From: Bacteroidota bacterium
GTDB lineage: Bacteria; Bacteroidota; Bacteroidia; B-17B0; Aurantibacillaceae
Assembly (NCBI GenBank): GCA_003153315.1
Contig: PLYA01000098.1
Span: 1-64,000 of the forward strand
Reading direction: 5' to 3'
Length of the DNA: 64,000 bases
Both the position numbers and the translations under genes were made by a program. Each line of letters begins with the position of its first letter. Position 1 is the first letter of the stretch. The notes under the pieces were generated by a model. That model was not told where the DNA came from and ran no database searches. It was given only the letters and a program-made list of their open reading frames with translations. Positions 8,097-18,600 of the stretch are shown piece after piece.

Positions 8097-9334
8097 GATA
8101 ACATTTTAATGGCTTTCTCTAATCCGAGAATAAAAACATCAATCTCTTCTTTTGTATTATAAAAGGCAAACGAGGCTCGTATAGTTCCAGGGATATTAAA
8201 ATATTGCATTAAAGGTTGTGTACAATGATGACCCGTGCGCACAGCTATACCTTGTTTGTCTAACAAAGTACCCACATCAAAAGGATGTATACCTTTTACA
8301 TTAAAAGAAATTACAGAAGCTTTATTTGCAACATCTCCGTATATAATCACATTGGTAAGTTGCTTTAGTTTTTGTGTGGCATACTGCGTTAACTCATGCT
8401 CATAAGCAGAGATGGTTTCCAAACCAATTTCATTTATATAATTCAAAGCAGCAGCTAAGCCAATGGCTCCTTCTATATTGGGTGTGCCTGCTTCAAATTT
8501 AAGAGGGCCATCTGCATATTCGGTCTTTTCAAAAGAAACTGTTTTTATGGTTCCTCCTCCTACTTGATAAGGCTTAAATATTTCTATCCATTTTTCTTTT
8601 GCATATAAAACCCCTATACCGGTTGGGGCATATACTTTGTGCCCGCTAAAACAATAAAAATCACAATCTAAATCCTGTACATCAACAGCCATGTGCGGTA
8701 TGGCCTGGGCACCATCTATAAAAACAGGAATGTTCTTTTGTTTAGCAAGGGCACAAATCTCTTTCATATCATTAATTACACCAAGTGTATTAGATACATG
8801 GCTAACCGACACTAATTTAGTTTTGGCTGAAAGTAATTTTTTGTATTCGTTTAAATTTAATTCTCCCTTTTCATTTATAGGAATTACTTTTAAAACAGCA
8901 CCTCTTTCTTCACATAATATTTGCCAAGGGAGAATATTAGAGTGATGCTCCATTACAGAGAGAATAATCTCATCTCCTTTATTAATAAATAGCTTTCCAA
9001 AACAATGCGCTACCAGATTTACACTTTCTGTAGTTCCTCGGGTAAAGATTATCTCATTTACAGACGAAGCTTTAATATGTTTTTTTACTATTTCTCTGGC
9101 AAGCTCATAGTGAATTGTAGCCTTTTGACTAAGTGTATGAACCCCTCTGTGAATATTGCTGTTTTCTTCGGTGTAATATTTTATAATAACATCAAGTACC
9201 TGCTTAGGTTTTTGGGCAGTTGCTCCGTTATCAAAATAAATAAGCGGTTTATTGTTTACGAGTGTTTTTAAAATCGGGAAATCCTCTCTAACTTCTACAA
9301 TATTGAAAGCAGTATGCTGTAGTATATTTTGCAT
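8093..9334 (-). CDS. sufS: Cysteine desulfurase SufS
   Basis: A 413-residue type II (SufS/CsdA) PLP-dependent desulfurase that takes sulfur from L-cysteine and forms a persulfide. The PLP lysine is about K233 in FSGHKVYAPTGIG. The persulfide cysteine is about C371 in RTGHHCTQPLM. NIHRGVHTLS and VMEHHSNILPWQ are also typical. It lies between sufD (9-bp gap) and sufE (4-bp overlap). SufE-dependent transfer is expected because sufE is adjacent. Confidence 0.97.
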   Translation of the reverse strand: MQNILQHTAFNIVEVREDFPILKTLVNNKPLIYFDNGATAQKPKQVLDVIIKYYTEENSNIHRGVHTLSQKATIHYELAREIVKKHIKASSVNEIIFTRGTTESVNLVAHCFGKLFINKGDEIILSVMEHHSNILPWQILCEERGAVLKVIPINEKGELNLNEYKKLLSAKTKLVSVSHVSNTLGVINDMKEICALAKQKNIPVFIDGAQAIPHMAVDVQDLDCDFYCFSGHKVYAPTGIGVLYAKEKWIEIFKPYQVGGGTIKTVSFEKTEYADGPLKFEAGTPNIEGAIGLAAALNYINEIGLETISAYEHELTQYATQKLKQLTNVIIYGDVANKASVISFNVKGIHPFDVGTLLDKQGIAVRTGHHCTQPLMQYFNIPGTIRASFAFYNTKEEIDVFILGLEKAIKMLS

Positions 9335-9343
9335 CAGGAAAGA

Positions 9344-10615
9344 TTAATCTTGTAAAGATTGTTCAAACAACTCGCTTACTTTTTCTTTTATAACTTCATT
9401 TGTAAGCTGATTAATTACTTCATGAGCAAAAGCTTGTAATAAGAGTTTACGTGCGCTTTCTTCTCCAATACCACGCGCCTTTAAATAAAACAAAGCATTT
9501 TCGTCTATCTTCCCGGTTGAGGTACCATGACTGCATTTAACATCATTGGCATATATTTCTAATTCCGGTTTAGCATTTATGGTTGCATCATCACTTAATA
9601 AAATGTTTTTACTGCTTTGGTATGCATTGGTTTTTTGCGCATCACGCTCAACAAAAATTTGCCCGTTAAACACTGCTGTAGATTTTCCGCCCACAATACC
9701 TTTATACAATTCGTTGCTTTGGCAGTTTGGTTTTAAATGATCAACCAATGTGTGATTATCCACCAACTGATTTGCTTTGGTAACGAATAAGCCAAATAAA
9801 TGTGCTTCGGCAAATTCAGCATCAATAGCTGTACTTAAATTATTACGAACTAAAGCTCCTTTAAATGTAAAGCAGCTGTTGGTATAACTACTCTGTTTTT
9901 GCTGATATATTTTTGTAGTATTTACAGAATAACTTGCTACCCCAGCATTTTGTATAACGGTATGATTGATTTGCACATTTTCTGATACTATAATATCAGT
10001 AAGGTTATTTGCGAAATATTTATTGTTGGATTCGTGATAGAATTCAGTTAATTGAACTTGTTTATTTTTTTCAATAACAAACAGATTGCGAATATTAAAA
10101 ATCAAGTTCCCGTCAGATGAATTTATGTGATGAACAACAATGGGTTTTTCAACCGAAGAAGTAAAGTGTAAGAAAATTCCCCTGTCGGCATAGGCAATGT
10201 TTAATGCAACCAGGCTATCACTCAAAGTTTTTCCTGCTAAGTATTTTTTTAAAAGATCAGAAGGAGTTTTATCAATATCTAAAACGATAAAGTTTGCAGG
10301 TATTTCAGAAATATTTAAAGCAAGTTTTCCATTTACAACATAAATATTATGGACGTCTTTAATATTGTATTTGGTTTTCAGAGCAGGTTCATCAAATGCA
10401 ATTTCTTTCCCACTTATAGCCTTAAATTCTTTACGAAGAATAGCTTCAATATTGCAGTACTTATAATCTTCCTGTTTGTTGTTGGGAATTCCATTTTCTT
10501 CCAAGTACTGTAAGGCAAGCCCAATTTCTAAAGCAGGCATAAAAGCAACCTTACCGGAATGTTTACTTAATTCTTCTGTAAATTGGTGAGTAAATGAAAG
10601 TTTATCCGTAACCAT
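9344..10615 (-). CDS. sufD: Fe-S cluster scaffold protein SufD
   Basis: About 423 residues, SufB/SufD family, partner of SufB and SufC in the SufBC2D scaffold. The right-handed beta-helix core runs from about residue 140 to 370. The family end motif is visible as DVKCSHGTSTGKIDENALFYLKARGI, followed by a helical C-terminus. An upstream in-frame start (10693) exists, but it would overlap sufC by 68 bp and add 26 atypical residues. ATG 10615, 10 bp after the sufC stop, gives the normal N-terminus and is chosen here. Confidence 0.94.
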   Translation of the reverse strand: MVTDKLSFTHQFTEELSKHSGKVAFMPALEIGLALQYLEENGIPNNKQEDYKYCNIEAILRKEFKAISGKEIAFDEPALKTKYNIKDVHNIYVVNGKLALNISEIPANFIVLDIDKTPSDLLKKYLAGKTLSDSLVALNIAYADRGIFLHFTSSVEKPIVVHHINSSDGNLIFNIRNLFVIEKNKQVQLTEFYHESNNKYFANNLTDIIVSENVQINHTVIQNAGVASYSVNTTKIYQQKQSSYTNSCFTFKGALVRNNLSTAIDAEFAEAHLFGLFVTKANQLVDNHTLVDHLKPNCQSNELYKGIVGGKSTAVFNGQIFVERDAQKTNAYQSSKNILLSDDATINAKPELEIYANDVKCSHGTSTGKIDENALFYLKARGIGEESARKLLLQAFAHEVINQLTNEVIKEKVSELFEQSLQD

Positions 10616-10625
10616 TTTTTTGCCT

Positions 10626-11387
10626 TTATACAGAGGCAGTATCGTATTCCTTTTTAATCTCGTCGTATCCTTTTTCTTCCATTTCAAGAGCAAGCTCTTT
10701 ACCCCCGCTCTTTACAATTTTTCCATTATAAAGTATATGAACAAAATCGGGAACAATATAATCTAATAAGCGTTGATAGTGTGTGATAACAATAGTTGCA
10801 TTGTCTTTATTTTTTAATTTATTCACACCATTAGCAACAATGCGTAATGCATCGATATCCAAACCACTATCGGTTTCATCTAAAATAGCAAGCTTTGGTT
10901 CAAGCACTGCCATTTGAAATATTTCATTGCGTTTTTTTTCCCCTCCGCTAAAACCTTCATTAACACTACGCCCTGTAAGTTTAGCATCTAATTCAACTAA
11001 TTTTTGCTTTTCTTTTATAAGGGCTAAAAAGTCCTTAGCTTCCATATCGGGCAAGCCTTTGTATTTGCGAATTTCATTTAGTGCAGTACGTAAAAAATTT
11101 ATGTTGCTTACACCCGGAATTTCTACGGGGTATTGAAATGCCAGAAATATTCCTTCTCGGGCACGATCTTCGGCAGGGAGTTCCAATAAGTCCCTTCCAT
11201 TAAAAGAAACACTACCTTCTGTTACCTGATAATCTTCGCGCCCAGCAAGTACAGCTGACAAAGTACTTTTACCGGAACCATTAGGCCCCATGATAGCATG
11301 TACTTCGCCGGCTTTTACTTCAAGATTAATTCCTTTCAGAATTTCTTTTCCGTTAATTTCAGCTTTTAAATTTTTTACGCTTAACAT
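10626..11387 (-). CDS. sufC: Fe-S assembly ATPase SufC
   Basis: A 253-residue ABC-type ATPase that drives conformational change of the SufBCD complex. Walker A is GPNGSGKST (about residues 34-42). The signature is SGGEKKRNE (about 147-155), with the KK insertion typical of SufC. Walker B is [12 protein letters not shown] (about 167-178). H-loop region VITHYQRLL follows. No membrane segment, as expected. Its ATG shares one base with the stop of the four-helix-bundle gene (TAATG). Confidence 0.97.
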   Translation of the reverse strand: MLSVKNLKAEINGKEILKGINLEVKAGEVHAIMGPNGSGKSTLSAVLAGREDYQVTEGSVSFNGRDLLELPAEDRAREGIFLAFQYPVEIPGVSNINFLRTALNEIRKYKGLPDMEAKDFLALIKEKQKLVELDAKLTGRSVNEGFSGGEKKRNEIFQMAVLEPKLAILDETDSGLDIDALRIVANGVNKLKNKDNATIVITHYQRLLDYIVPDFVHILYNGKIVKSGGKELALEMEEKGYDEIKKEYDTASV

Positions 11388-11896
11388 TAGAAATTAGAAA
11401 CCGGTGAACTTGCGTAATCTATTGTATTTCCAAAGTTATCAGGTGGGGTATTGCCATGATTATGTCCGTCATTATCTCTGCGATAATTATTCTTTGGACG
11501 AGATTTGCCTTTATTGGCATCCTCTTTATACTGAATAAGTCCTGAAACCAATTTATCTGTATGGTCTACTAATGGTTGTATTTCTAAACTTTGTTCGTGA
11601 GAAATAGCACCTAAATCAACTCCAATTGCCATTGCTGTTTTAAACTCGAATATACATTCGCGAGCTTCATATAAATTTTCTAAAGACTTTGCACGTTGCT
11701 TAACACCGTAGCTACGTGCTACACTATATGACACCTCTAATGCGGTATATATTAACTTATCCTTAATTAAAGTGTCTAGATTTATACTGCCAGCCAACTT
11801 ATAGGCAGTTACAGCTAATTCTTTAGCTTTTTGCCATGCAACTAAGTCTTCAATGTTGCCTCTTTTTTGTTCTGTGGGAATGTTTGTGTTTTCCAT
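11387..11896 (-). CDS. Four-helix-bundle protein (23S rRNA intervening-sequence protein family) inside the suf operon
   Basis: A 169-residue protein matching the four-helix-bundle family first seen encoded in 23S rRNA intervening sequences. Supporting stretches are [19 protein letters not shown], a central helix with [18 protein letters not shown], and [17 protein letters not shown]. The last 40 residues are low-complexity, rich in N, K, P and H. Its cellular role is unknown; structures form pentamers of antiparallel helices. It sits between sufB and sufC, 144 bp after sufB, and its stop overlaps the sufC start by one base. No rRNA gene is nearby. Probably an insertion into an otherwise canonical operon. 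Confidence 0.88.
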   Translation of the reverse strand: MENTNIPTEQKRGNIEDLVAWQKAKELAVTAYKLAGSINLDTLIKDKLIYTALEVSYSVARSYGVKQRAKSLENLYEARECIFEFKTAMAIGVDLGAISHEQSLEIQPLVDHTDKLVSGLIQYKEDANKGKSRPKNNYRRDNDGHNHGNTPPDNFGNTIDYASSPVSNF

Positions 11897-12040
11897 GATT
11901 TTTAGGTTTATTATAGGTATTAATTTAAATGCAAATCTATACGTAATTTTTAATTATTCGTTTTTAGTTAGTTGTTTTTTTGCACTCATTTATTCGCTTC
12001 GCTCGGCTTTAAACTATTGTTTCATCATTTTTAGAATTGT

Positions 12041-13492
12041 TTAACCTACACTTCCTTCAAGACTGACAGCTAAAAGCTTTTGGGCTTCAACAGCAAATTC
12101 CATTGGTAATTTATTTAGCACTTCTTTACAATATCCGTTTACAATTAAACCTATTGCTTTTTCGGTATCAATACCACGTTGTTTGCAATAAAACAATTGA
12201 TCTTCGCCTATTTTAGATGTTGTAGCTTCATGCTCAACTATAGCGGTTTTGTCTTTTATTTCGATATAAGGAAAGGTATGTGCACCGCATTTATCTCCCA
12301 TAAGCAAACTATCACACTGAGAAAAATTACGCGAGCCTGTTGCTCCCTTTTGAATACGTACTAAACCGCGATAACTGTTGTTGCTAAAGCCTGCTGAAAT
12401 TCCTTTTGAGATTATGGTTGATTTGGTATTCTTACCTATGTGAATCATTTTGGTACCTGTATCAGCTTGCTGGTAATTGTTTGTGAGGGCAACGGAATAA
12501 AATTCTCCAACAGAATTATTTCCTTTTAAAATTACAGACGGGTATTTCCAGGTAACAGCAGAGCCAGTTTCTACCTGAGTCCAGGAGATTTTAGCGTTAT
12601 CTTCTAAGCAGATACCTCGTTTGGTAACAAAATTAAAAATACCACCTTTTCCTTCTTTATCACCAGGATACCAGTTTTGTACGGTGCTGTATTTTACTTC
12701 GGCATTTTTATGTGCGATAATCTCTACAATGGCGGCGTGTAGTTGGTTTTCATCCCGTTGAGGAGCTGTACAACCTTCGAGATAGGAAACATAGGAATCT
12801 TCTTCGGCGACAATCAGGGTACGTTCGAATTGGCCTGTGCCGCTTGCATTGATTCGGAAATAGGTTGAAAGTTCCATAGGACATCTAACTCCTTTTGGGA
12901 TATAGCAAAACGAGCCATCTGTAAAGACAGCACTGTTTAAAGCTGCGTAAAAGTTATCGGTATAGGGCACTACCATGCCCATATATTTTTTTATCAAACC
13001 GGGATGTTCCTGAACGGCTTCGCTAAATGAGCAAAAGATAATTCCTTTTTCGGCAAGGGTTTCTTTGAAGGTTGTTTTTACAGAAACACTATCAATTACA
13101 GCATCTACGGCTATTCTACTTTCTACACCGCTTAAACGTTTTTGTTCTTCTAATGATATGCCTAGTTTTTCGAAGGTTTTTAAAAGCTCGGGGTCAACTT
13201 CATCTAAACTGTTTAATACTTTTTTTTGTTTTGGAGCAGAGTAGTAAATAATATTATTGAAATCGGGCTTTTGGTATTTAACGTGCGCCCATTTAGGTTC
13301 TTCTAATGTAAGCCAATAACGGTAGGCTTTTAAACGGAACTCCAACATCCATTCGGGTTCATTCTTTTTATGAGAAATAAAACGAATAATATCTTCATTC
13401 AAGCCAATGGGGGCATTATCAGACTCAATGTCTGTAACAAAACCATACTTATAATCGTTGCTTATATGTTCCTGTAGAACTTCGTTTGCCAT
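12041..13492 (-). CDS. sufB: Fe-S cluster scaffold protein SufB
   Basis: A 483-residue SufB, core scaffold on which the Fe-S cluster is built with SufC and SufD. Conserved segments include [16 protein letters not shown] near residue 45, [39 protein letters not shown], and the C-terminal [22 protein letters not shown]. It starts 3 bp after the A-type carrier gene. A 144-bp gap separates it from the next operon gene. Full length and typical. Confidence 0.97.
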   Translation of the reverse strand: MANEVLQEHISNDYKYGFVTDIESDNAPIGLNEDIIRFISHKKNEPEWMLEFRLKAYRYWLTLEEPKWAHVKYQKPDFNNIIYYSAPKQKKVLNSLDEVDPELLKTFEKLGISLEEQKRLSGVESRIAVDAVIDSVSVKTTFKETLAEKGIIFCSFSEAVQEHPGLIKKYMGMVVPYTDNFYAALNSAVFTDGSFCYIPKGVRCPMELSTYFRINASGTGQFERTLIVAEEDSYVSYLEGCTAPQRDENQLHAAIVEIIAHKNAEVKYSTVQNWYPGDKEGKGGIFNFVTKRGICLEDNAKISWTQVETGSAVTWKYPSVILKGNNSVGEFYSVALTNNYQQADTGTKMIHIGKNTKSTIISKGISAGFSNNSYRGLVRIQKGATGSRNFSQCDSLLMGDKCGAHTFPYIEIKDKTAIVEHEATTSKIGEDQLFYCKQRGIDTEKAIGLIVNGYCKEVLNKLPMEFAVEAQKLLAVSLEGSVG

Positions 13493-13495
13493 ATT

Positions 13496-13822
13496 TTAAA
13501 CAGAAAAACTCTCTCCGCAGCCACAGGTACGGGATGCATTGGGGTTTTTAAACACAAATCCTTTGCCATTTAGTCCACCTGAGTAATCTAATTCAGTGCC
13601 TACGAGGTATAAAAAGCTTTTGCGGTCTACGACGATTTTAACGCCATTATCCTCAAATACCTGATCGCCCTGCTTTAGTTCGTTATCAAAAATAAGGTTG
13701 TACATAAGCCCGGAGCAACCTCCGCCATCTACACCCACGCGGATAAAGGTATCGGCGGGTTTATTTTCTTCTCTTATTAAAGTTACGGCATGTTCTTTTG
13801 CCGCATTTGATACTGTAATCAT
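13496..13822 (-). CDS. A-type Fe-S carrier protein (IscA/SufA/ErpA family)
   Basis: A 108-residue HesB/IscA-type protein, first gene of the suf operon. A-type carriers receive clusters from SufBCD and deliver them to apo-proteins. The three invariant cysteines are present: C36 in DGGGCSGLMY and C100/C102 in RTCGCGESFSV at the C-terminus. Length is normal. It cannot be resolved into SufA or ErpA from sequence alone. Its leader contains the conserved element and a TACATTTG -7 box. Confidence 0.94.
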   Translation of the reverse strand: MITVSNAAKEHAVTLIREENKPADTFIRVGVDGGGCSGLMYNLIFDNELKQGDQVFEDNGVKIVVDRKSFLYLVGTELDYSGGLNGKGFVFKNPNASRTCGCGESFSV

Positions 13823-13845
13823 GTTTCTTTTTTATATTAATTATT

Positions 13846-13880
13846 GTAACATGGTGTTGGCCTAAAGGCTTGGGGTCATC
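13846..13880 (-). promoter_or_regulatory. Conserved 5'-leader element of the suf operon
   Basis: On the minus strand it reads ATGACCCCAAGCC, then TTTAGGCCAAC, then ACCATGTTAC. Most positions agree with the paaA leader at 5997-6034, including ATGACCC, AGCCTTTA, GGC.AAC and CCATGTTA. It ends 24 nt before the start codon of the first suf gene. It begins about 30 nt after a TACATTTG box. A GCC-TTTA-GGC hairpin can form at its centre. Confidence 0.6.
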
Positions 13881-13909
13881 TTTATTTAGATTAATTCTAA
13901 AGTTCTCTG

Positions 13910-13917
13910 CAAATGTA
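13910..13917 (-). promoter_or_regulatory. -7 promoter box of the suf operon
   Basis: TACATTTG on the minus strand fits TAnnTTTG. It lies about 90 bp before the first suf gene, so the 5' UTR would hold the conserved leader element. No convincing -33 TTG is visible. Confidence 0.5.
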
Positions 13918-14012
13918 CCACTTTTATGGTAGTAATTAATGGGATTATGAAAATTTAATTATTGGGAGGATGTATGGTGAAGGTTTGTTTTATGAATAAA
14001 AAACAAAAAACT

Positions 14013-14065
14013 GACCGTTTAATTGTTAAAATAGACCGTTTAAAAAGTTTTGGTAAAATAAACGG
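14013..14065 (+). promoter_or_regulatory. 53-bp block shared with the array-4 locus
   Basis: This block and 51709-51761 align without gaps with 45 of 53 positions identical. Both contain two GACCGTT boxes exactly 21 bp apart (14014 and 14035 here), separated by TAATTGTTAAA. Both end in AAAATAAACG. Both lie 75-100 bp upstream of a 21-bp array that precedes a small protein gene. The block is intergenic in both places, so the conservation is not coding. It may be a binding site or promoter region for the array-gene unit. Confidence 0.8.
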
Positions 14066-14160
14066 GGTTTTGTGTAACCTTTTTTCAAAATCTACGTATA
14101 AACTAATAATTAAGGTTCTTTGAGAAATAATTGAGTTTGAGAAATGAGGATTGAAAGTAA

Positions 14161-14454
14161 TTCATTGAGCATCGAAGGTGATTCATTGAGGATTCGATAT
14201 GATTCAGAGAGCATCAGAGGTAGTTCATTGAACGTCTTATATGATTCATTGAGGATTCGATATGATTCAGAGAGCATCAGAGGTAGTTCATTGAACGTCT
14301 TATATGATTCATTGAGCACCGAAGGTGATTCGTTGAACATCCAAAGTGATTCAGAGACCATCCGATGCGATTCATTGAGCACCACAGGTGATTCAAAGAG
14401 TATCCGATATGATTCGGAGAGCATCCGATGTGATGAATTGAGCATCCGATGTGA
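14161..14454 (+). repeat. 21-bp tandem repeat array 2 (14 units)
   Basis: Fourteen perfect-length 21-bp units, most starting TTCATTGAGCATC or TTCAGAGAGCATC and ending TGTGA or TATGA. A degenerate unit precedes them (14140-14160). Three units (14182-14244) are repeated exactly as the next three (14245-14307), a recent 63-bp duplication. Units carry small inverted repeats such as ATGA-n-TCAT across junctions and CATC-n-GATG within units. The array ends 46 bp before the ATG of protein A and begins about 26 nt after GGTTCTTTGA (14114-14123). One frame is open, but codon-like constraint is not evident. Confidence 0.97.
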
Positions 14455-14500
14455 TAAAATGATAATGAACTAAATAAAATATAAATCAAAAAAAAACAAA

Positions 14501-15451
14501 ATGGACAAAAATCAGAGCAACGCGTTTAATATGTTTAAAGCCATATTGGTGGTTTTGAACAGCTTTCCGACTGTGTGGAATAGCAACGCAACGATTAACG
14601 CAGTAGTAATTGCTTTTCAGAACCTGGTGAACGGGCTGGTGAGCAGTGAACAAAACCAGAGAACAGGAACCGTTGGTGTAACTTTGAGTAAAGGACAAAC
14701 GCTGGATGCCCTTATAAACATAGCATTGGCTGTGGCGGATGCGGGTTATGCCTATGCTGTGAGTGTTAGTAATATGACACTTAAGCAGAGTTGTACTTTG
14801 GGCAGAAGTACACTTGCACGTGCAAAAGATGTAGATGTAATTGCGCTTTGCCAGAATGTGCATGATGCGGTGAACCCTTTTGCAGCGAGTTTAACGACTT
14901 ATGGAGCTACTTCAGCCACGATAATTAATTTGCAGAATGCCATTAATGCTTTTAGCAGTATTACAGGGCAGCCAGCGAATGCAAGGGCAGCTGTGAGGGT
15001 AGCAACGGAAAGTATTGCAACACAGGTAACAGCAGGCAAGAAAATGCTGAGTGAGCAGTTGGACCCTTTGATGACGCAATTTAAAACGAGCCAGCCGGTG
15101 TTTTATGAGCAGTATTTTGCAGCAAGGGAGATTAGCAATATTGGGCACAGGAAGACTGTAATTTTGAAGGGAATTATTTACACAGGAAGTAATGTACCGA
15201 TTATGAATGCGGATGTTAAACTGAGCGGAATTGCAACACGGAAGAAGATTACGGGTGCTGACGGGGTTTATAAGATGACTCGTTTGCATGTGGGGACTTA
15301 TACGTTGACTGTGAGTGTGACGGGATTTATTACACAGACTAAAACATTGACGGTTACACAAAACGGAACGGTGACTACTAATTTTGTGCTGGTAGCAAGC
15401 ACAGGTGGTGGTGGAACTACAACAGGAACTACGCCTCCGGCGACGGCATAA
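14501..15451 (+). CDS. Protein A: helical N-terminal region plus carboxypeptidase-regulatory-like beta domain
   Basis: A 316-residue protein. Residues 1-225 look all-helical and I know no function for them. The segment KKMLSEQLDPLMTQFKTSQPVFYEQYFAAREI near residue 180 recurs in uncharacterised Bacteroidota proteins. Residues 228-300 look like a CarboxypepD_reg-type beta-sandwich (GIIYTGSNVPIMNADVKL, GVYKMTRLHVGTYTL, VSVTGF). A short Gly/Thr/Pro tail follows. There is no signal peptide or sorting domain, so it is probably cytoplasmic. It starts at ATG 14501 with no Shine-Dalgarno, 46 bp after array 2. Base composition is richer in GC than its neighbours. Function unknown; the link to the array is the main clue. 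Confidence 0.85.
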   Translation: MDKNQSNAFNMFKAILVVLNSFPTVWNSNATINAVVIAFQNLVNGLVSSEQNQRTGTVGVTLSKGQTLDALINIALAVADAGYAYAVSVSNMTLKQSCTLGRSTLARAKDVDVIALCQNVHDAVNPFAASLTTYGATSATIINLQNAINAFSSITGQPANARAAVRVATESIATQVTAGKKMLSEQLDPLMTQFKTSQPVFYEQYFAAREISNIGHRKTVILKGIIYTGSNVPIMNADVKLSGIATRKKITGADGVYKMTRLHVGTYTLTVSVTGFITQTKTLTVTQNGTVTTNFVLVASTGGGGTTTGTTPPATA

Positions 15452-15596
15452 AATCAGGTTGCGGGGAGCATTTATGAGGTAACAGAAAATCTTTCTCTGA
15501 AACGGGAAGGGTTTTTTGTTTTACTTCTTATTCACCTGCAAAAAAGGCTTTTTCGTCTAATAAGACAAAAACTTAACCCACATTTAATATACAAAT

Positions 15597-15628
15597 TTTG
15601 TATGTGTTAAACTTTGTTATTATATTTG
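15597..15628 (+). promoter_or_regulatory. Promoter of the T9SS type A cargo gene
   Basis: TTTG (15597-15600), a 20-bp spacer and TATATTTG (15621-15628) fit the Bacteroidota promoter pattern. The start codon is 22 bp downstream. Confidence 0.6.
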
Positions 15629-15650
15629 ACTGTCGCTTAATTAAAATTTT

Positions 15651-18600
15651 ATGGGGGAAAACTATACTTTAATTGCAAAAAGTAATGGGAAAGTTTTAGC
15701 TGTATTGCTTTTTTTCATTACTTCATTATCAATAAATGCCCAATCTAACTTAAGTTGTGGCGATTATGTGGTTACGCGTTCAACGGGTATTACATATAAC
15801 TCTATTATTGCTTCAGGGGGAGGAAATGCTTTTAACAGCTGGAGAAATGTATCCGGTTCAGGACCCGGTGGTTCTTATGATGATAACAGAAGTAATCCGG
15901 AGAACATAGGTTTTGATTTTTGGTATTTAGGTGTAAGATATACTTCTTTGTGTGTATCTACCAATGGGTTTATTGATTTTTCTGCTTCAGCAGCTAATGG
16001 AACGGGTACCAGTTCTTATGGATATCAAAATACTGTTTTTAGCAGTTCGGGCAACCCAACACTTTTGACCATTGCTCCATATTATGATGACCAGGTTATT
16101 GGTGGAAATGTTGACGGGCTTGATTCGCTGGGTAATTATATACAATGGCAATTGCAAGGCATAGCACCAAACAGGACATTTACCATAGAGTGGTACCAAA
16201 TGACCCAATATAGTTCTATAGCTGCCAATCTGAATTACCAAGTTGTATTACATGAAAGCACAGGTATTATACAGTTTAATTACGGTTCTATGAATAATGG
16301 TGCGCTAGCTTGGAGTTACTCTAGCGGACTAAATGGAATTAATATGGGTGCAGCACCAACAGTCAAACAATTATTAACGCAACAAACAGCCAATACAGCT
16401 ACATTTAATAATACTCCTAAGAATAATTTAGCTGCAACACCAACCAGCAGTACAAGTATTACCTTTACTCCGCCAACACCTACCGGCAACCCATTTGGCC
16501 TTACTTTTACCGGCCTGTTGCAAACAGGGGTAACCTTAAACTGGAATGATAATGCTACTAATGAAGCGGGTTATGTTATTTATTATTCTCCGGATAATGT
16601 TACTTTTACATTTAATTCTCAAACAGCAGCCAATGCAACATCTTCGGTTATTGCAGGACTTTTACCGGGAACCAATTATTACTGGCAAATATATGCTGTT
16701 ACAGACGGAGATTTGAGTACAGTTATAACCGGAAGCTGTGTTACAAACCCTGCGACGGTGGTAACATCTACCGTTACAGGCAACTGGAATACCCCCGGAA
16801 CATGGGATTGTAATTGTGTGCCAAATACAAATGATAAAGTTACTGTTGCAGATGGGACAGTTGTTACCATTAATGGTGCTTCGCCAACAGCATCCTGTTA
16901 TTCTTTAACGGTGGGGCAGGGTGCAAGCGGCAGTTTAATTATGGGTAGTAATGCTACGGCTATTACTTTAACTGTTACAGGTGGTATGATGATTAAGTCC
17001 GGAGGAAGTTTTACTACAGAAAATGCTGCGAATGCTACGCATACTATCATAATGGGCGGCAATATAATAAATAACGGAACATTGAACCTATTTCAATCGG
17101 CAACTAAAGTAACCAATGTTACTTTTGATAATTCTTTTTATAACAGCGGTTATCAAAGCATATCGGGTACGGGAGCAACCACTACCTTTAATAATATTAC
17201 GCTAAATATGGGTAATTCTAATGCTAATATTGTAGAAGTGCTTTCTACCAACTTTAGTGCCGCTGCCAATTTCTTAACGCTTAATAACGGTACATTTAAA
17301 TTATCTACAGGAGCTACCATTACTCCATTTAACGTATCAACTACAATTTCTACTACAGCCGGTTTTTGGGTAAATAATGCAGGGGCTACCGTTAATTCAG
17401 CGGCAGCAGTTACCATTGCTTTGCAGGGATATATACATGTAACCGCAGGTACTATGAATATTGGAGGCGCTGTAAATAACAACTTATCTTTTCAGGGAGG
17501 TACATTAACAATGGATGGGGGAAATTTAATTGTAGCGGGATGCATAAATAATACGGATGTTACAGCAATAACCAATTTTACTATGTCTTCGGGCACAATA
17601 ACTGTTGCGGGTAGTGGTGTACAAACTACAGCAGGTGTATCTCCTTTTGATATAGAAAATGGTGGCTCTACGTTTAATATGACGGGAGGAACAATTATTA
17701 TTAGAAACCCCGGCGCCGGTAATTTGGGATATACATGTATAGGTTTTTCCGGATCTATATTTAGTGGTGGTACTTTGCAAATTGGTGATGCCTCAACTGC
17801 TGCGGGAAAAACCATACAAATAAATACAAGTGATGCGGTTTATAATTTAGTGGTTAGTAATGGTGTTGCTACAACTGCACAGCTTTCAACCAATTCATTA
17901 ATTGTGGGCAATAATATTACTATTAATTCAGGGACACTTAATTCTAATGCTCTTAATATTACGTTAGCCGGCAACTGGGCAAATAGCGGAGCTTTTACTG
18001 CAAGTACGGGTACTGTTACATTTAACGGGTCTGGTGCAGGTGGGCAAACTATTAGTGGCAGTACAACCACAACTTTTGGTAATCTTACTATAAATAATAC
18101 AGGCGCTACGGGGGTTAGCTTATCAACGGGAGCTAATGTCAGTAATTCACTTGCATTAACTTCGGGTTTACTAAATACAACTACTACTAATACTTTAACC
18201 ATGCAAAGTGGTTCTACAGCACCAGCTTTAACATCTGCTTCAACCAGCTATGTTAATGGGCCTATGGTTTATCAAAAAAGCACGGCAGCAAAACAAACTT
18301 TAAATTTCCCAATTGGCACAAGCCCAGATTGCAGACCATTTTATCTTACCGTAACACATACTACTGCTAATTTATACAATTATACGGCACAGTTATATAA
18401 TGCAAGCAGTTTTAGTGCTCCGGGAGGGGCAGCAACCTATACTAATTATCCGGCTACAGTTGATACGCTTTCGGGTGTGCATTATTATAGTATTGCGAGA
18501 ACTAATTCCGTATCAGTATCCACGCCTACCCTTGAGTTAAGTGGTAATCAACAAATACAAATGTTTTTTGGAGCTAATGATCAGGTTTACGACGGAGGAT

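Noticed and set aside
14161-14454. CRISPR array
   Set aside because: Units follow each other without unique spacers, the 21-bp period is far too short, and no cas genes are present.
14144-14473. Open frame across array 2
   Set aside because: Same reason as for array 1; the frame ends in random sequence just before the real gene.
17153-18202. Long antisense open frames inside the T9SS type A gene
   Set aside because: They follow from the biased Thr/Asn/Ser codons of the repeat region and encode no recognisable protein.
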